From Bacteroidia bacterium (GTDB lineage: Bacteria > Bacteroidota > Ignavibacteria > SZUA-365): DNA of 64,000 bases. Location: assembly GCA_027493955.1 (NCBI GenBank), contig JAOSJT010000001.1:2157131-2221130 (forward strand), read 5' to 3'. Each line of letters starts with the position of its first letter. Position 1 is the first letter of the stretch. Below the pieces are notes generated by a model. It was given only the letters and a program-made list of their open reading frames with translations. It did no database searches and had not been told where the DNA came from. Below, one piece after another: positions 1 to 9,900 of the stretch. Both the position numbers and the translations under genes were made by a program.

Positions 1-1
1 G

Positions 2-898
2 AATCAGTTCGCGCGTGAAATGCTCCTCCATCTCGCAGCCGACCTCGGCGAGTCACTCGTTCGCGACCTGCTGGATGCGGATCAAACAACCGAAATCGGC
101 ATCAGCGAACAGCGCAAGCGTGTCGCCGCACTGAAGGACAAGCTGAACGGCATCAGCACTCCCATGGCAAAGCGTCTTCTCTCTGTGGCCGACTTCCTTA
201 TCCGCCGCAGCGTGTGGATCATGGGCGGCGATGGTTGGGCGTATGACATCGGCTACGGCGGTCTCGATCACGTGTTGGCATCAGGCAAGAACGTGAACGT
301 GCTCGTCCTCGACACCGAGGTATACTCCAACACCGGCGGCCAGATGTCCAAAGCCACTCCGCTCGGCGCTGTCGCGAAGTTTGCTGCCGGTGGCAAACCC
401 ATCGGGAAAAAAGACCTCGGTCTGATGGCTATGAGCTACGGAAATGTCTATGTTGCATCCATTGCCATGGGCGCCAATGATACGCAGACCTTGCGTGCCA
501 TTCTCGAAGCAGAAGCGTACGATGGTCCCTCCCTGGTTATCGCGTACAGTCATTGCATCGCGCACGGTATCGACATGTCGAAGGGCATGGATCATCAGAA
601 GGCCTTGGTGGAAAGCGGCATGTGGCCTCTGTACCGCTTCAATCCGGATCTGATCAGGGAAGGAAAAAACCCCTTCAAGCTCGACTCCAAGCAGCCGAAA
701 ATCCTCGTGAAGGATTTCGTGATGTCGGAAACACGTTTCAGCATGCTGTTCAAGAGCAAACCCGACGAAGCAAAGCGCTTCCTGGATCTCGCACAGGACC
801 AGGTCAAGATGCGCTTCAAATATTACGAGCATCTTGAAAAGCTGTACGAAACGATCAATGCTCCGGCGGCAGCGACGGAACAGACGGCACAAGTGTAA
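2..898 (+). CDS. nifJ: Pyruvate:ferredoxin (flavodoxin) oxidoreductase, C-terminal part
   Basis: The reading frame is open to the left window edge, so only the last ~298 residues are present. This is the thiamine-diphosphate-binding end of the homodimeric PFOR, which oxidatively decarboxylates pyruvate to acetyl-CoA and reduces ferredoxin or flavodoxin in the cytoplasm. Visible landmarks are GGDGWAYDIGYGG, the TPP/Mg-binding loop, followed by DTEVYSNTGGQ and then SHCIAHGID, all typical of domain VI of the large single-chain enzyme. The family normally runs to about 1170-1200 residues, so roughly three quarters lies outside the window. A DHOD-like gene follows 86 bases downstream on the same strand. 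Identification is secure from the TPP motif and surrounding sequence; the upstream iron-sulfur domains cannot be checked here. Confidence 0.95.
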   Translation, partial: NQFAREMLLHLAADLGESLVRDLLDADQTTEIGISEQRKRVAALKDKLNGISTPMAKRLLSVADFLIRRSVWIMGGDGWAYDIGYGGLDHVLASGKNVNVLVLDTEVYSNTGGQMSKATPLGAVAKFAAGGKPIGKKDLGLMAMSYGNVYVASIAMGANDTQTLRAILEAEAYDGPSLVIAYSHCIAHGIDMSKGMDHQKALVESGMWPLYRFNPDLIREGKNPFKLDSKQPKILVKDFVMSETRFSMLFKSKPDEAKRFLDLAQDQVKMRFKYYEHLEKLYETINAPAAATEQTAQV

Positions 899-905
899 AG
901 GACTC

Positions 906-933
906 GGCGGGAGGCCGACGGTCTCCCGCCTTT
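906..933 (+). terminator. Hairpin after nifJ, possible weak terminator or attenuator
   Basis: GGCGGGAG (906-913) pairs perfectly with CTCCCGCC (923-930) around a 9-base loop. Only three T residues follow, so termination would be partial. It sits between nifJ and the next same-strand gene and could set their ratio within one transcript. Confidence 0.45.
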
Positions 934-984
934 CCCGGTCACTCACGATAACGATTGCAACAGAAATTACACGAGGATAGACGT

Positions 985-1983
985 ATGGATCTCACCACCA
1001 CCTACATGGGACTGACGCTCAAGAACCCGATCGTTCCGTCAGCATCCCCGATGTCGAAGGATCTCGGCATCATCAAACGCATGGAAGACGCCGGCGCATC
1101 CGCCATCGTCATGTATTCGCTGTTCGAAGAACAACTGATGCACGAACAGAAGGAACTCGATCACTTCCTGACCCAGGGCGCGGAAAGCTATCAGGAAGCC
1201 ATGAGCTACTTCCCCGAGGTCGAAGATTTCAATCTCGGTCCCGACGAGTATCTCGAACACATTCGTCAGGCCAAAGAAGCCACCTCCATCCCCATCATCG
1301 GCAGCCTCAACGGCGTGTCGGCCGGCGGCTGGTTGGAATATGCCACGAAAATCGAGCAGGCGGGCGCCGACGGTCTCGAACTCAACGTGTACTACATTCC
1401 CACTGACGGACGCTACAGCGCCGAGGAAATCGAAGCGATTTACGTCGAGGATTTGACCCGCGTGAAAAGTGCGGTGAAAATTCCAGTCGCCATGAAGCTG
1501 AGCCCCTACTTCAGTTCCATGTCCAACATGGCCCGCAAGCTCGACGGCGCCGGCGCTGACGCGCTGGTATTGTTCAACCGCTTCTATCAACCCGATTTCG
1601 ATCTGGAAGAATTGTCTGTCGTCCCCACCGTCAATCTCAGCAGCTCCGGCGAAGGCCGTCTCCCGCTGCGCTGGATCGCCATCCTCTACGGTCACCTCAA
1701 AGCAAGCATGGCCGCCACCACAGGCGTGCACACTGCGCAGGACGCTCTGAAAATGCTCATGGCCGGTGCCGACGTCACCATGCTGTGCTCCGCGCTTCTG
1801 GAAAAGGGTCCCGACCACATTACCACCGTGCTCACCGACATGCAGCGCTGGATGGAAGAAAAGGAATACGAATCCGTCACGCAGCTGAAAGGCAGCATGA
1901 GCCAGCGCTCCGTGGCCGAGCCCGCCGCCTTCGAACGCGCCAATTACATGAAAGCCCTCAATAGCTGGCGCCTGACGGTCTGA
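985..1983 (+). CDS. Dihydroorotate dehydrogenase-like flavoprotein next to PFOR
   Basis: A 332-residue TIM-barrel protein of the dihydroorotate dehydrogenase-like family (COG0167). The ATG at 985 is chosen over one at 955 because GAGGA at 973-977 lies seven bases upstream and the homologous N-terminus begins [10 protein letters not shown]. The flavin-barrel landmarks are present: [10 protein letters not shown] near residue 14, ELNVYYIP near 132, and VAMKLSP near 168 with the FMN-contacting lysine. Genuine class 1 or 2 DHODs have an N-x-S-x-P-N type loop with a catalytic Cys or Ser after the ELN strand; here that loop reads VYYIPTDG. Dihydroorotate may therefore not be the substrate. Its position directly behind nifJ suggests a role tied to pyruvate or ferredoxin metabolism, which is inference. 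No other pyrimidine gene is nearby. Confidence 0.85.
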   Translation: MDLTTTYMGLTLKNPIVPSASPMSKDLGIIKRMEDAGASAIVMYSLFEEQLMHEQKELDHFLTQGAESYQEAMSYFPEVEDFNLGPDEYLEHIRQAKEATSIPIIGSLNGVSAGGWLEYATKIEQAGADGLELNVYYIPTDGRYSAEEIEAIYVEDLTRVKSAVKIPVAMKLSPYFSSMSNMARKLDGAGADALVLFNRFYQPDFDLEELSVVPTVNLSSSGEGRLPLRWIAILYGHLKASMAATTGVHTAQDALKMLMAGADVTMLCSALLEKGPDHITTVLTDMQRWMEEKEYESVTQLKGSMSQRSVAEPAAFERANYMKALNSWRLTV

Positions 1984-2004
1984 TCCGAATTCCACCTGGA
2001 TTTT

Positions 2005-2037
2005 AAAAACGGCGTCCTTCCCCAGGGCGCCGTTTTT
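2005..2037 (+). terminator. Rho-independent terminator of the nifJ/DHOD-like unit
   Basis: AAAAACGGCGTCCT pairs with AGGGCGCCGTTTTT (one G-T wobble) around a short TCCCC loop, ending in a T run, 22 bases after the stop codon. The A-rich left arm could also let it work in the opposite direction. Confidence 0.85.
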
Positions 2038-2072
2038 GATTTATGATTTTGGATTTACGATTTACGATTTGT
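2038..2072. repeat. Heptameric tandem repeat, GATTTAC type
   Basis: Five back-to-back 7-base units, all starting GATTT (two exact GATTTAC copies at 2052-2065), begin on the base after the terminator stem. A related array lies at 4760-4794. The units are not coding. Confidence 0.7.
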
Positions 2073-3230
2073 CCAACCTCGTCATCCTGAGTGCGCCCAC
2101 CAGTCAGCCTCAGGATGACACCGGTCCATTTCGTGGATGACATCAGCTTTTTCGGGCATTCACAAGTACCGTCACCCTGAGTCATGTAACCAGTCCGCCC
2201 GGCGGACACCGGCTTATATTGAGTGTGACATTTGAAAAAATGTTAAAAAGTACCGTCATGCTGAGCGCAGCGCCGCAGGATGGGTGTAGGTTGAAAAACT
2301 ATGCTAACCCGGCGCGAAGTCGAAGCACGGCGTCCGTCCTATTCGGTGTTTACAAGTCCAGATCCAAAGTTGTCATGAGCAGCGTAGCACCCGCGGCAAA
2401 ATCTTGGTTTGAGGTACTCTCGTTTACGGGTGCGGAGTCGTCCTTCGACAGCCACCGGGCGATACTTGGTATGCGCAGCTAAATATTTCTGCGGTGGCTG
2501 CTCAGGAGGCCTGCGTCCGGTTTCTACGACTTTCGCAAGCACCGACTCCAAGATGTCATTAACAGTGCGCCCACCAGTCAGTCTCAGACTGATCAGCCTG
2601 AGGCTGACCTGGATGGCATGAGTATATGGCTCCGGGCTAACAAAGCTCGTCATGCTGAGGAGCCACCACGGCAGAATCTCAAGTAGATGCTCTGACGTAG
2701 TTCGGTGGCGTCTCGAAGCATGATTGGCTCCGTAACGCACGAGGAGACTAGGTACGTCCATGATATCATTAGAAGAGGCGAAGAATAAGAGGGGAATTTA
2801 ACGCAAAGGCGCAAAGGCGCAGAGTCGCAAAGAGGGAATTTGAATGGAATTAGCCAAATACCGTCGCCTCGCCGTGGCGTGGTGAGTTTACGAAATCAGG
2901 CGGATTAAACCGATTTCCAAAGATGTCATAAGAAGGAGCCGTCGCGAAATGAAGTCCGGTAATTGTGAAGTCTTTTATCGGCGGTATCTCGAAGGTCGAA
3001 GATAGAAGTTTCGCCGTGGCGGACTCGCCGCGGCGAGATGATTGGTTCCGCAACGCGCGAGGAGACTCGATTCCCTTCTTATTGGGATGAACAGCAATAT
3101 CGACCATCTGTATCCACTATATCCGCTTCTCTGGGTCTTCGCGTCTCTGCATTATTTTCTTCGACAACGCCCGTACAAACGCCAACCGCACACCACGAAT
3201 CCTCACCACCCCTTGAACCCATCCGCATCA
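2073..3230. repeat. Gene-free tract with REP-like inverted repeats
   Basis: No credible gene is seen in this ~1.2 kb. It is studded with variants of GTCATCCTGAG. The clearest is a perfect 11-bp inverted repeat, GTCATCCTGAG (2081-2091) against CTCAGGATGAC (2109-2119), separated by 17 bases. The string GTGCGCCCACCAGTCAG recurs near 2091 and near 2563, where it is followed by two mini-hairpins (CAGTC/GACTG and CAGCC/GGCTG). Further relatives lie near 2165, 2255 and 2648. An octameric stretch with units like CGCAAAGG occurs near 2800-2835. The small open frames here carry no recognisable domains. It looks like dispersed-repeat debris. Confidence 0.6.
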
Positions 3231-3463
3231 TAACCTTTCATTTGGTCGTAGTTTAACCTTTCATCTGGTGATAGCATATCCTTTCATTTGGCCGGAATTA
3301 GTATTCCTGCCGGATGAGGCTTTCTTTTCCAAAAAATAGGGAATACCGCTGGATTTTCAAGATTTTATGTTATTTCCCATGCAAATCCAACGCTGAAAAC
3401 GAGATTCTCGCCTGCGACATGAGCATAACCTTTCATTTGGCCGTACTATATCTTTTCATTTGG
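3231..3463. repeat. Iteron-like direct repeats with 23-bp phasing
   Basis: Five copies of a 15-base sequence close to TAACCTTTCATTTGG start at 3231, 3254, 3277, 3426 and 3449. Within each cluster the start-to-start distance is exactly 23 bases (15-base repeat plus 8-base variable spacer), so sites fall on nearly the same DNA face. The second cluster ends about 50 bases before the start of the downstream ATPase gene. They could be operator sites for that gene, or transposase-type binding sites from the end of a lost mobile element. No matching copies were seen downstream of the ATPase gene. Confidence 0.75.
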
Positions 3464-3513
3464 ACGAATTTTTCCTACCTTCTCACAGAACACAATTACC
3501 GGAGATGGTACGC

Positions 3514-4752
3514 ATGGTAGAGAAATATAGGCGCTTTGCAATGCACCGACTCGAGGAGGCGGCGAAGGATACTCCCGTCATCCTGATTCATGGTCCAAGG
3601 CAGTGCGGCAAGACCACTCTTGCTCAGCTTTTCGGAGAGGCGCCGTCTTACGAGTACATCACCTTCGACGACCTGGTACAACTCGATGGTGCAAGCAGCG
3701 ATCCTGTGGGCTTCGTTCGCAATCTGCCGGAACGCGTTATTCTCGACGAAATTCAGCGTGCCCCGCGGATTTTTCTGCCCCTGAAAGCTGCGGTGGATGC
3801 TGACCGAGGTCCCGGGAGGTTCATACTGACGGGATCCACCAACGTGCTGCTGCTCCCGAAACTCGCGGATTCTCTCGCGGGCAGACTGGAAATTTTGCGC
3901 TTGCATCCCCTGTCGCAGGAGGAGCTGGCGGGGAAGGAATCCGATTTTCTCGCGAAACTATTCTCCGCTTCTTTCCCTGGCGGACGCATCCCGCGCGCGG
4001 GATTGGACATTACAGAAAGGATCATCAGCGGAGGATACCCGGCGGCTCTGTCGCGTGAGAGTTTCCATCGGAAAGCCGCCTGGTATCATGAGTATATCGA
4101 AACGATCGTGCAACGGGACGTACGCGATCTTGCACGTATTGCTTCTCTGGATTCCCTGCCGCGCCTTTTGAGACTCGCCGCGAGTCAGACCTCGCGGATG
4201 GTGAATCTTGCAGATCTTGCTTCAGCGTTCCAATTCTCGCGACCAACACTCAAGGATTACATCCAGCTTCTCGAACGTGCATTTCTGATCGAGCAGCTTC
4301 CGCCATGGTCGAGCAACCGTATCAGCAGACTGATAAAATCATCGAAGCTCCACGTCACGGATACCGGCCTGGCGGCAGCATTGCTCGGAGCGGACGCCAA
4401 CACACTCCGCAAGGATCGGGCGCTTCTGGGACAGTTGCTCGAAACATTTGTCGTGCAGGAGTTGCGCAGACAGGCGAGTCGAGCCGACGGCAATGTGTCG
4501 TTCTATCACTTCAGGACCAAAGATGGCGTGGAGATCAATCTTGTCCTCGAAGCAGTCGGTTCCAATATCGCCGGCATCGAAATCAAGGCGTCGGCCACAG
4601 TAACCAAATCCGATTTCCGCGGCTTGACCAAACTCCGCAATGCGCACGGCGATCATTTCGCCTGCGGTGTTGTTCTCTACGACGGCGACAGCATCGTCAG
4701 CTTCGGCGACCGCCTCTTCGCCGTCCCTCTGCATGCCTTGTGGGAGCTGTAG
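3514..4752 (+). CDS. AAA ATPase with DUF4143 C-terminal domain
   Basis: A 412-residue P-loop protein of the ATP-binding/DUF4143 family. GGAGA at 3501-3505 lies eight bases before the ATG at 3514, which decides the start; ATG 3505 and a TTG at 3460 are weaker. The Walker A motif GPRQCGKT is at residues 27-34, a Walker B-like VILDEIQ near 75, and a TGST sensor-like motif near 110. The C-terminal half has the winged-helix-like segment seen in DUF4143 proteins and then FRTKDGVEINLVLE, resembling a nuclease-fold core. Proteins of this family are scattered among bacteria and archaea, often as isolated accessory genes, and their function is unsettled. The repeats directly upstream and the flanking debris suggest an acquired unit. 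Confidence 0.9.
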   Translation: MVEKYRRFAMHRLEEAAKDTPVILIHGPRQCGKTTLAQLFGEAPSYEYITFDDLVQLDGASSDPVGFVRNLPERVILDEIQRAPRIFLPLKAAVDADRGPGRFILTGSTNVLLLPKLADSLAGRLEILRLHPLSQEELAGKESDFLAKLFSASFPGGRIPRAGLDITERIISGGYPAALSRESFHRKAAWYHEYIETIVQRDVRDLARIASLDSLPRLLRLAASQTSRMVNLADLASAFQFSRPTLKDYIQLLERAFLIEQLPPWSSNRISRLIKSSKLHVTDTGLAAALLGADANTLRKDRALLGQLLETFVVQELRRQASRADGNVSFYHFRTKDGVEINLVLEAVGSNIAGIEIKASATVTKSDFRGLTKLRNAHGDHFACGVVLYDGDSIVSFGDRLFAVPLHALWEL

Positions 4753-4997
4753 GACTGGCGATTTACGAGGGACGATTTACGATTGACGATTTGTCTGTCT
4801 TTGCTGAACATGTGCGTCGACGCGGGATTCGGTCAGGGAGACGGAGCGCACTCTGTCTCGGGATACCCCTGAATCTGAACAGGATTCCGGGCAGAGTAAT
4901 CAGCGTCAGAAAGGACACCCTGATCGGTCGTAGTGCGCCGAGTCAGGCGCAGTCAAATTGGAAGTCGTAAATCGTCACTCGTACCTCGTAAATTCCC
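4753..4997. repeat. Intergenic region bounded by inverted heptamer arrays
   Basis: A heptamer array on the plus strand (4760-4794, units such as GATTTAC and GATTGAC) is mirrored near 4963-4996 by related units on the minus strand, so the ~240-base gap between the convergent genes has heptameric repeats as inverted ends. No gene is seen between them. Confidence 0.55.
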
Positions 4998-6200
4998 TTA
5001 TTCCGCCATCCTCCTCCGATACACCACGGCCAACCCCCCGGCCGAGGTCTCGCGATACATTGATGGCAGCGCGCGGCCGGTTTCCACCATGACGGAAACA
5101 ACATTATCGAAGCTGATCCAGTGCAATCCGTCCGTGAGCATGGAGAAGCTGCTGCAACTCAATGCACGGGCCGCTGCGTGCGCGTTGCGCTCAATGCAGG
5201 GAATTTGCACCAGTCCGCCTACCGGATCGCATGTGAGACCGAGATGATGCTCAAGCCCCATTTCCGCCGCATATTCGATTTGCGCGAGCGTGCCACCCTG
5301 AAGCTGCGTCACTGCCGCGGCGGCCATGGCGCAGGCGGTACCGATTTCACCCTGGCAACCGACAGCGGCACCTGATATCGAGCCATTGTGCTTGACCAGA
5401 TTCCCGACCAGTCCGGCAGTGGCGAGCGCGCGCAGGATGTCGTCGCGGCTGCAGTCGAGTTCCGTATTCAAATGATACAGCACCGAAGGCAGCACGCCGC
5501 TGGAGCCGCAGGTGGGCGCAGTCACGACAATTCCCCCCGCCGCATTTTCCTCGGCGGCGGCATGCGCGTATGCGGCCAGCAGCGCATCCGTTCGGAAATA
5601 GCCGTCCGCTATCGCCTGTCCGCGACGGTAAAAGGCACGCGCCCGGCGCTGAAGTCCGAGCTGTCCCGGGAGGCGACCTTCGGTGGCGAGACCGCGCTCG
5701 ACGCTCGCAACCATCGCCATCCACACCTCTTCCAAGAAGCGCCAGATGTCCTTGCCCTCATTCCGCTCGACATGTTCCCAGAAAGACTCCCCGCGTTCAC
5801 GGCAGCGCAAAAGGATTTCCGCCATGGATTCCTCGCGATACACATGTTCGGGCGAGGTATCGCTTAACAGCGTACCGCCACCTGTGCTGTATTCGATACG
5901 CCTGCCGATTTCCGATCCCCCGGCGTCCAGTGCGATGAACTCCATACCGTTCGGGTGCTCGGGCAACAGCACATCGGGTTTCCAAACGAACTCCACGGGG
6001 CGGGGCGCGAACACCTGCGTAATCCCGACATCGGTCATGTGTCCGACACCCGTCGACGCCAGGCTTCCATACAGCGTAACCCGGAACGACGCCGCCGAAG
6101 GGCATTCTTGTAAAAATGCCGCGGCGGCTCGCTGTGGACCGATGGTGTGACTGCTTGAGGGGCCGTTACCGAAGCGATAGAAATGTCGAAGAGAATGCAT
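4998..6200 (-). CDS. sdaA: L-serine dehydratase (iron-sulfur, single chain)
   Basis: A 400-residue enzyme converting L-serine to pyruvate and ammonia with a [4Fe-4S] cluster. The ATG at 6200 gives the expected N-terminus, with the GNGPSSSHTIGP substrate loop at residues 11-22; upstream codons reach into the minisatellite and are discarded. The alpha-chain domain has APTCGSSGVLPS, GEIGTACAMAA and GLTCDPVGGLVQIPCIERN, which supply the conserved cluster cysteines and the terminal signature. Both halves are fused, as in the single-chain type of Gram-negative bacteria. No clear Shine-Dalgarno sequence precedes it, as is common in Bacteroidota. Its pyruvate product could feed the PFOR at the window start. 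It lies alone, convergent with the ATPase gene. Confidence 0.95.
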   Translation of the reverse strand: MHSLRHFYRFGNGPSSSHTIGPQRAAAAFLQECPSAASFRVTLYGSLASTGVGHMTDVGITQVFAPRPVEFVWKPDVLLPEHPNGMEFIALDAGGSEIGRRIEYSTGGGTLLSDTSPEHVYREESMAEILLRCRERGESFWEHVERNEGKDIWRFLEEVWMAMVASVERGLATEGRLPGQLGLQRRARAFYRRGQAIADGYFRTDALLAAYAHAAAEENAAGGIVVTAPTCGSSGVLPSVLYHLNTELDCSRDDILRALATAGLVGNLVKHNGSISGAAVGCQGEIGTACAMAAAAVTQLQGGTLAQIEYAAEMGLEHHLGLTCDPVGGLVQIPCIERNAHAAARALSCSSFSMLTDGLHWISFDNVVSVMVETGRALPSMYRETSAGGLAVVYRRRMAE

Positions 6201-6336
6201 CTTGTAAGTTAACCCAGGCCCGGCAAAAGGTAAAGGGAACCCGGATTTACGGATTTCATCATCGGATATGTTGAACCGACGGCGGAGTGTATTTCCACCC
6301 CGAACCTCCATGCAGGGTTCACACCTCCAAAATAAA

Positions 6337-6824
6337 AGCCCGAAGGGCGACACTTGGAGAGGTAAAGGGTGAAGGGTGAAGGGTGAAGAGCCCGAAGGGC
6401 GACACTTGGAGAGGTAAAGGGTGAAGGGTGAAGAGCCCGAAGGGCGACACTTCCTCTAACCCCCAACGTCAGTTGGGGGGCCACGCGCACAGCACAGCCT
6501 GGAGCAAGCCCGAAGGGCGACACTTGGAGAGGTAAAGGGTGAAGGGTGAAGGGTGAAGGGTGAAGGGTGAAGGGTGAAGGGTGAAGAGCCCGAAGGGCGA
6601 CACTTGGAGAGGTAAAGGGTGAAGGGTGAAGGGTGAAGAGCCCGAAGGGCGACACTTGGAGAGGTAAAGGGTGAAGGGTGAAGGGTGAAGAGCCCGAAGG
6701 GCGACACTTGGAGAGGTAAAGGGTGAAGGGTGAAGGGTGAAGAGCCCGAAGGGCGACACTTGGAGAGGTAAAGGGTTAAGGATGAAGGATGAAGAGCCCG
6801 AAGGGCGACACTTCCTGTACCACG
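6337..6824. repeat. Compound minisatellite (31-base core plus variable heptamers)
   Basis: A ~31-base core containing AGCCCGAAGGGCGACACTT, a GCCC-GAA-GGGC mini-hairpin, alternates with runs of the heptamer GGGTGAA. The runs hold 3 and 2 copies in the first block (6337-6453) and then 7, 3, 3, 3 and 3 in the second (6506-6824); the last run has drifted to GGATGAA. A typical period is 52 bases. Both blocks end with the core running into CTTCCT. They are separated by ~50 unique bases with a strong hairpin, CCCCCAAC/GTTGGGGG (6460-6479). The tract fills the gap between the divergent sdaA and T9SS-cargo genes. It has no stops in some minus-strand frames but is not protein-coding. Confidence 0.9.
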
Positions 6825-6963
6825 TTGGACATTTCCCCATGTATCCAGGCGCACCCAAGGTGAACACAATCCTCACACTCCAACAGTTCCTTCTCAACGG
6901 GGATTTCCGTATTTTTCCACTTTAATATTGACACCAAATATGAACCATACAGAGGACCATTTT

Positions 6964-9900
6964 ATGAGACGCCATGCGACTTTGCTGTTCTTCGCGCTGC
7001 TGCTGTGCGCCGCCGCGATGCCCGCCGTTGCCCAAGCACCGTTCACCGCGCTCAACACGGCCTACACACAAAATTTCAACACGCTGAACACATCGGGGAG
7101 CGTCTCGTGGGTGAACAACAGCACCATCACCGCATGGCATCACGCGCGCACAGGTACCGGCGACCTGATCGTCGCCGGCAATGGCAGCAGCAACTCGGGT
7201 GCGCTGTACAGCTTCGGAACCGGCACCGATGCGGACCGCGCACTGGGGTCGGTGGGATCAGGCAATGCCGCTGTCGGAAACCTTTGGTGGGGTGTTCATT
7301 TCATCAATAACACCGGCACCACCATCACCGCACTGGACATCTCCTATTACGGAGAACAATGGCGCTACTCCGGAACGGCCGCCGCGCAGGTAGTGACGTT
7401 TTCGTATCAGACCGGCACGGGTCTCAACAGTCTGACCACAGGCACATGGACCAACGCCGCCTCCTTCGATTTTACCAGTCCGATTATCAGCGGAACGACC
7501 GGAGCACTGGACGGTAACGCGTCGGCCAACCGCGTCCTCATAAGCGGAACGCTCGCGGTGACGCTCGCACCGGGTCAGGAAATCATGCTGCGCTGGTACG
7601 ATCCCGATCACTCCGGCAGCGACCACGGTCTCGCAATCGACGATTTCAGCGCCACACCGCTCGGGTCATCCGGTCCCACCAGCGTCGCCTTCTTCCTCGG
7701 CAGTTCGACCGCGAGTGAAGGCGCAGGAGTGGTGAACGTGGAACTTCTCATCACAAACCCGGACGCAACGAACGCCACCCAAGCGACTGTGGCCCTGACA
7801 GGCGGAACTGCCGTCAACGGCTCGGATGTGCTCCCGGCGTACACGACGCAGACCGTGACCTTCCCCGCCGGTAGCAACGCCAATCAATCCATTTCCTTCA
7901 CACTGTTCGACGACACCAATTATGAGGGCAACGAGACGCTGGAATTCACCATCACCGGCGTAACAGGCGGCAACAGCGCTTCCGTCGGAGCCCAGGCGAT
8001 GCATACGCTGACGATTCTCGAGAATGATCCTCCCCCGATGCCTGCCGTCATTGTGAACGAGGCCTTCAATGCATACGGCCACATCGGCACCGACGAAGCG
8101 GTTGAACTTTACGTCGTACAGGATGGCGCAGATCTTCGCGGGTATAGTCTCGCGGATGCCACCAGCGGCGGCACTTATCCGTATGGCGTGCTGACCTTCT
8201 CCACTGACGCCCTGTGGAGCAATCTCCCGGCCGGTACGATCATCGTGATAGGCGGCATGTTCGCAGTGCCCATCCCTGACACGGATGTTTCGGACGGTCT
8301 ACTGCTGTTGCAGGCACCGGTGAATAATGCGAGCAATCAGTACTTCTCCTACAGCAGCAATCAGCTCTCCTTCGCCGGCTCTTCCGACGCGATCGCCATT
8401 CGTGACGCGGGCGGCAATTTCGTACATGGCCTGGCCTATGGTGCAAACAATCAGAACACGCTCCCCACGGGCCGCCACGGCTGGCGCTCCGGCTCTGTTG
8501 CGAGTGTTGAAAGTATCACCTTCTCACGGAGCGGTGCACCCATGGTGTACACCGATTTTCTGATCGACACGTACGTCGTAGCAGCGGCGCCCAGTCTCGG
8601 AAATCCCAGCGATGCCGACGGCAACCGCGCGTATCTCAGAACGTTGCGCAGCCGTACCATCACCGCAAACCGCTCGATCTCCGGTACATTTTTCTGGGAC
8701 GTGACGGTGAACAACAATGCCATTCTCACGCTTGCCGGTCCCACAAACGTCGGCAATATTCTGCTCATAGCCGATGGCCGCCTGAACGAAAGCGGACAGG
8801 GCCTCTCGACCAACGGAAACGGCAATGCGCAGAATGGCAGCGGCGCCGGCAATCTTACCGTAGGCGATGGCGTAAACATCGCGGCTGTTCTCGCCCTGCT
8901 CCAAAATCCGACTTTGATCAGCGGCACGTTCAACGCGACGGCCTCCGATGCCACCGTCGAATATCCAGGTACTGCAGCACAGAACATTTTCAACGCCGTC
9001 TACAACAATCTCAAGCTTTTAAACGGAGGACAGAGCACTCCGAAAACTGTGAGTGGCGCTGTGACCGTCAACGGCCAATTGAGCATCGGTACGGGTGTCT
9101 GGCTTGTCGTCAATACACCGAACATCATCACGCTCGGTCCTGTCGGGACCTTCACGAACCAGGGTCGTTTCATCGGGAAAATACGTTCGACACGGAATTT
9201 CCCGGGAGGAGTCGAAAACTTCGGCGGCATCGGCATCACGCTGTCCGGGACGCCTCCGCCAGCCGGTCCACAGACCTTCGCCGCTGTGCCGGGTACCGTG
9301 ACCGTGACCATGAGCAGCGGCTCGTACATCTGGGTCGACAACCGTCCTTCCATCCTCCGGCAGTACACCATCGAGGATAGCAATCCCAATTCCATGAACG
9401 TCACCATGACGGTGCACTACGCGCAGGATGATTTGAACGGTCAGGTCGAGCCCGCTCTCAATCTCTTCAAATCGACAAACAACGGCAGCAGCTGGAACAA
9501 TCGCAGCGCTACGCTCAACACTACCGCCAACACGCTCGTGCTCGATCTCGCGGATATAAACGGATTGTGGACCATGCATGCCAATCCACCGCAGGGCATG
9601 ATTGATGCAACACCGGCGACGCTCAGTTACGAAACGGAACAGGATGGCCCCCTCCCCGCTTCCCAGAACATTGCCGTCTCCAACGCCTACGGCAATGGTT
9701 CGATCATCGAGTGGACAGCGACATCATCCACCATTGAGGCCCCGACATGGCTCGCCATTATACCTTCTCCGGCAACGGGGGTCAACGCTGGTCAGTTCTC
9801 GGTGCAGGTCACACGCAGCAATCTCGTGCCGGGCACATACACGGGCACCATCACGATCACGGATATCCATGCGGTCAACAGTCCCGTAACCATACCGGTG

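Noticed and set aside
2219-3256. Short open frames in the gene-free tract
   Set aside because: No ribosome sites, no domains, and they run across repeat sequences.
3460-3513. An 18-residue longer N-terminus for the DUF4143 ATPase
   Set aside because: It would start at a TTG inside a phased repeat; the ATG at 3514 has GGAGA at the right distance.
6337-6824. CRISPR-like appearance of a regularly repeated core
   Set aside because: The intervals are heptamer runs, not unique spacers, and no cas gene is nearby.
6209-6897. Three overlapping minus-strand reading frames encoding repetitive HPSPFT-type peptides
   Set aside because: They are products of the minisatellite: the 52-base period shifts frame and all three frames stay open by sequence bias. 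No start site or domain.
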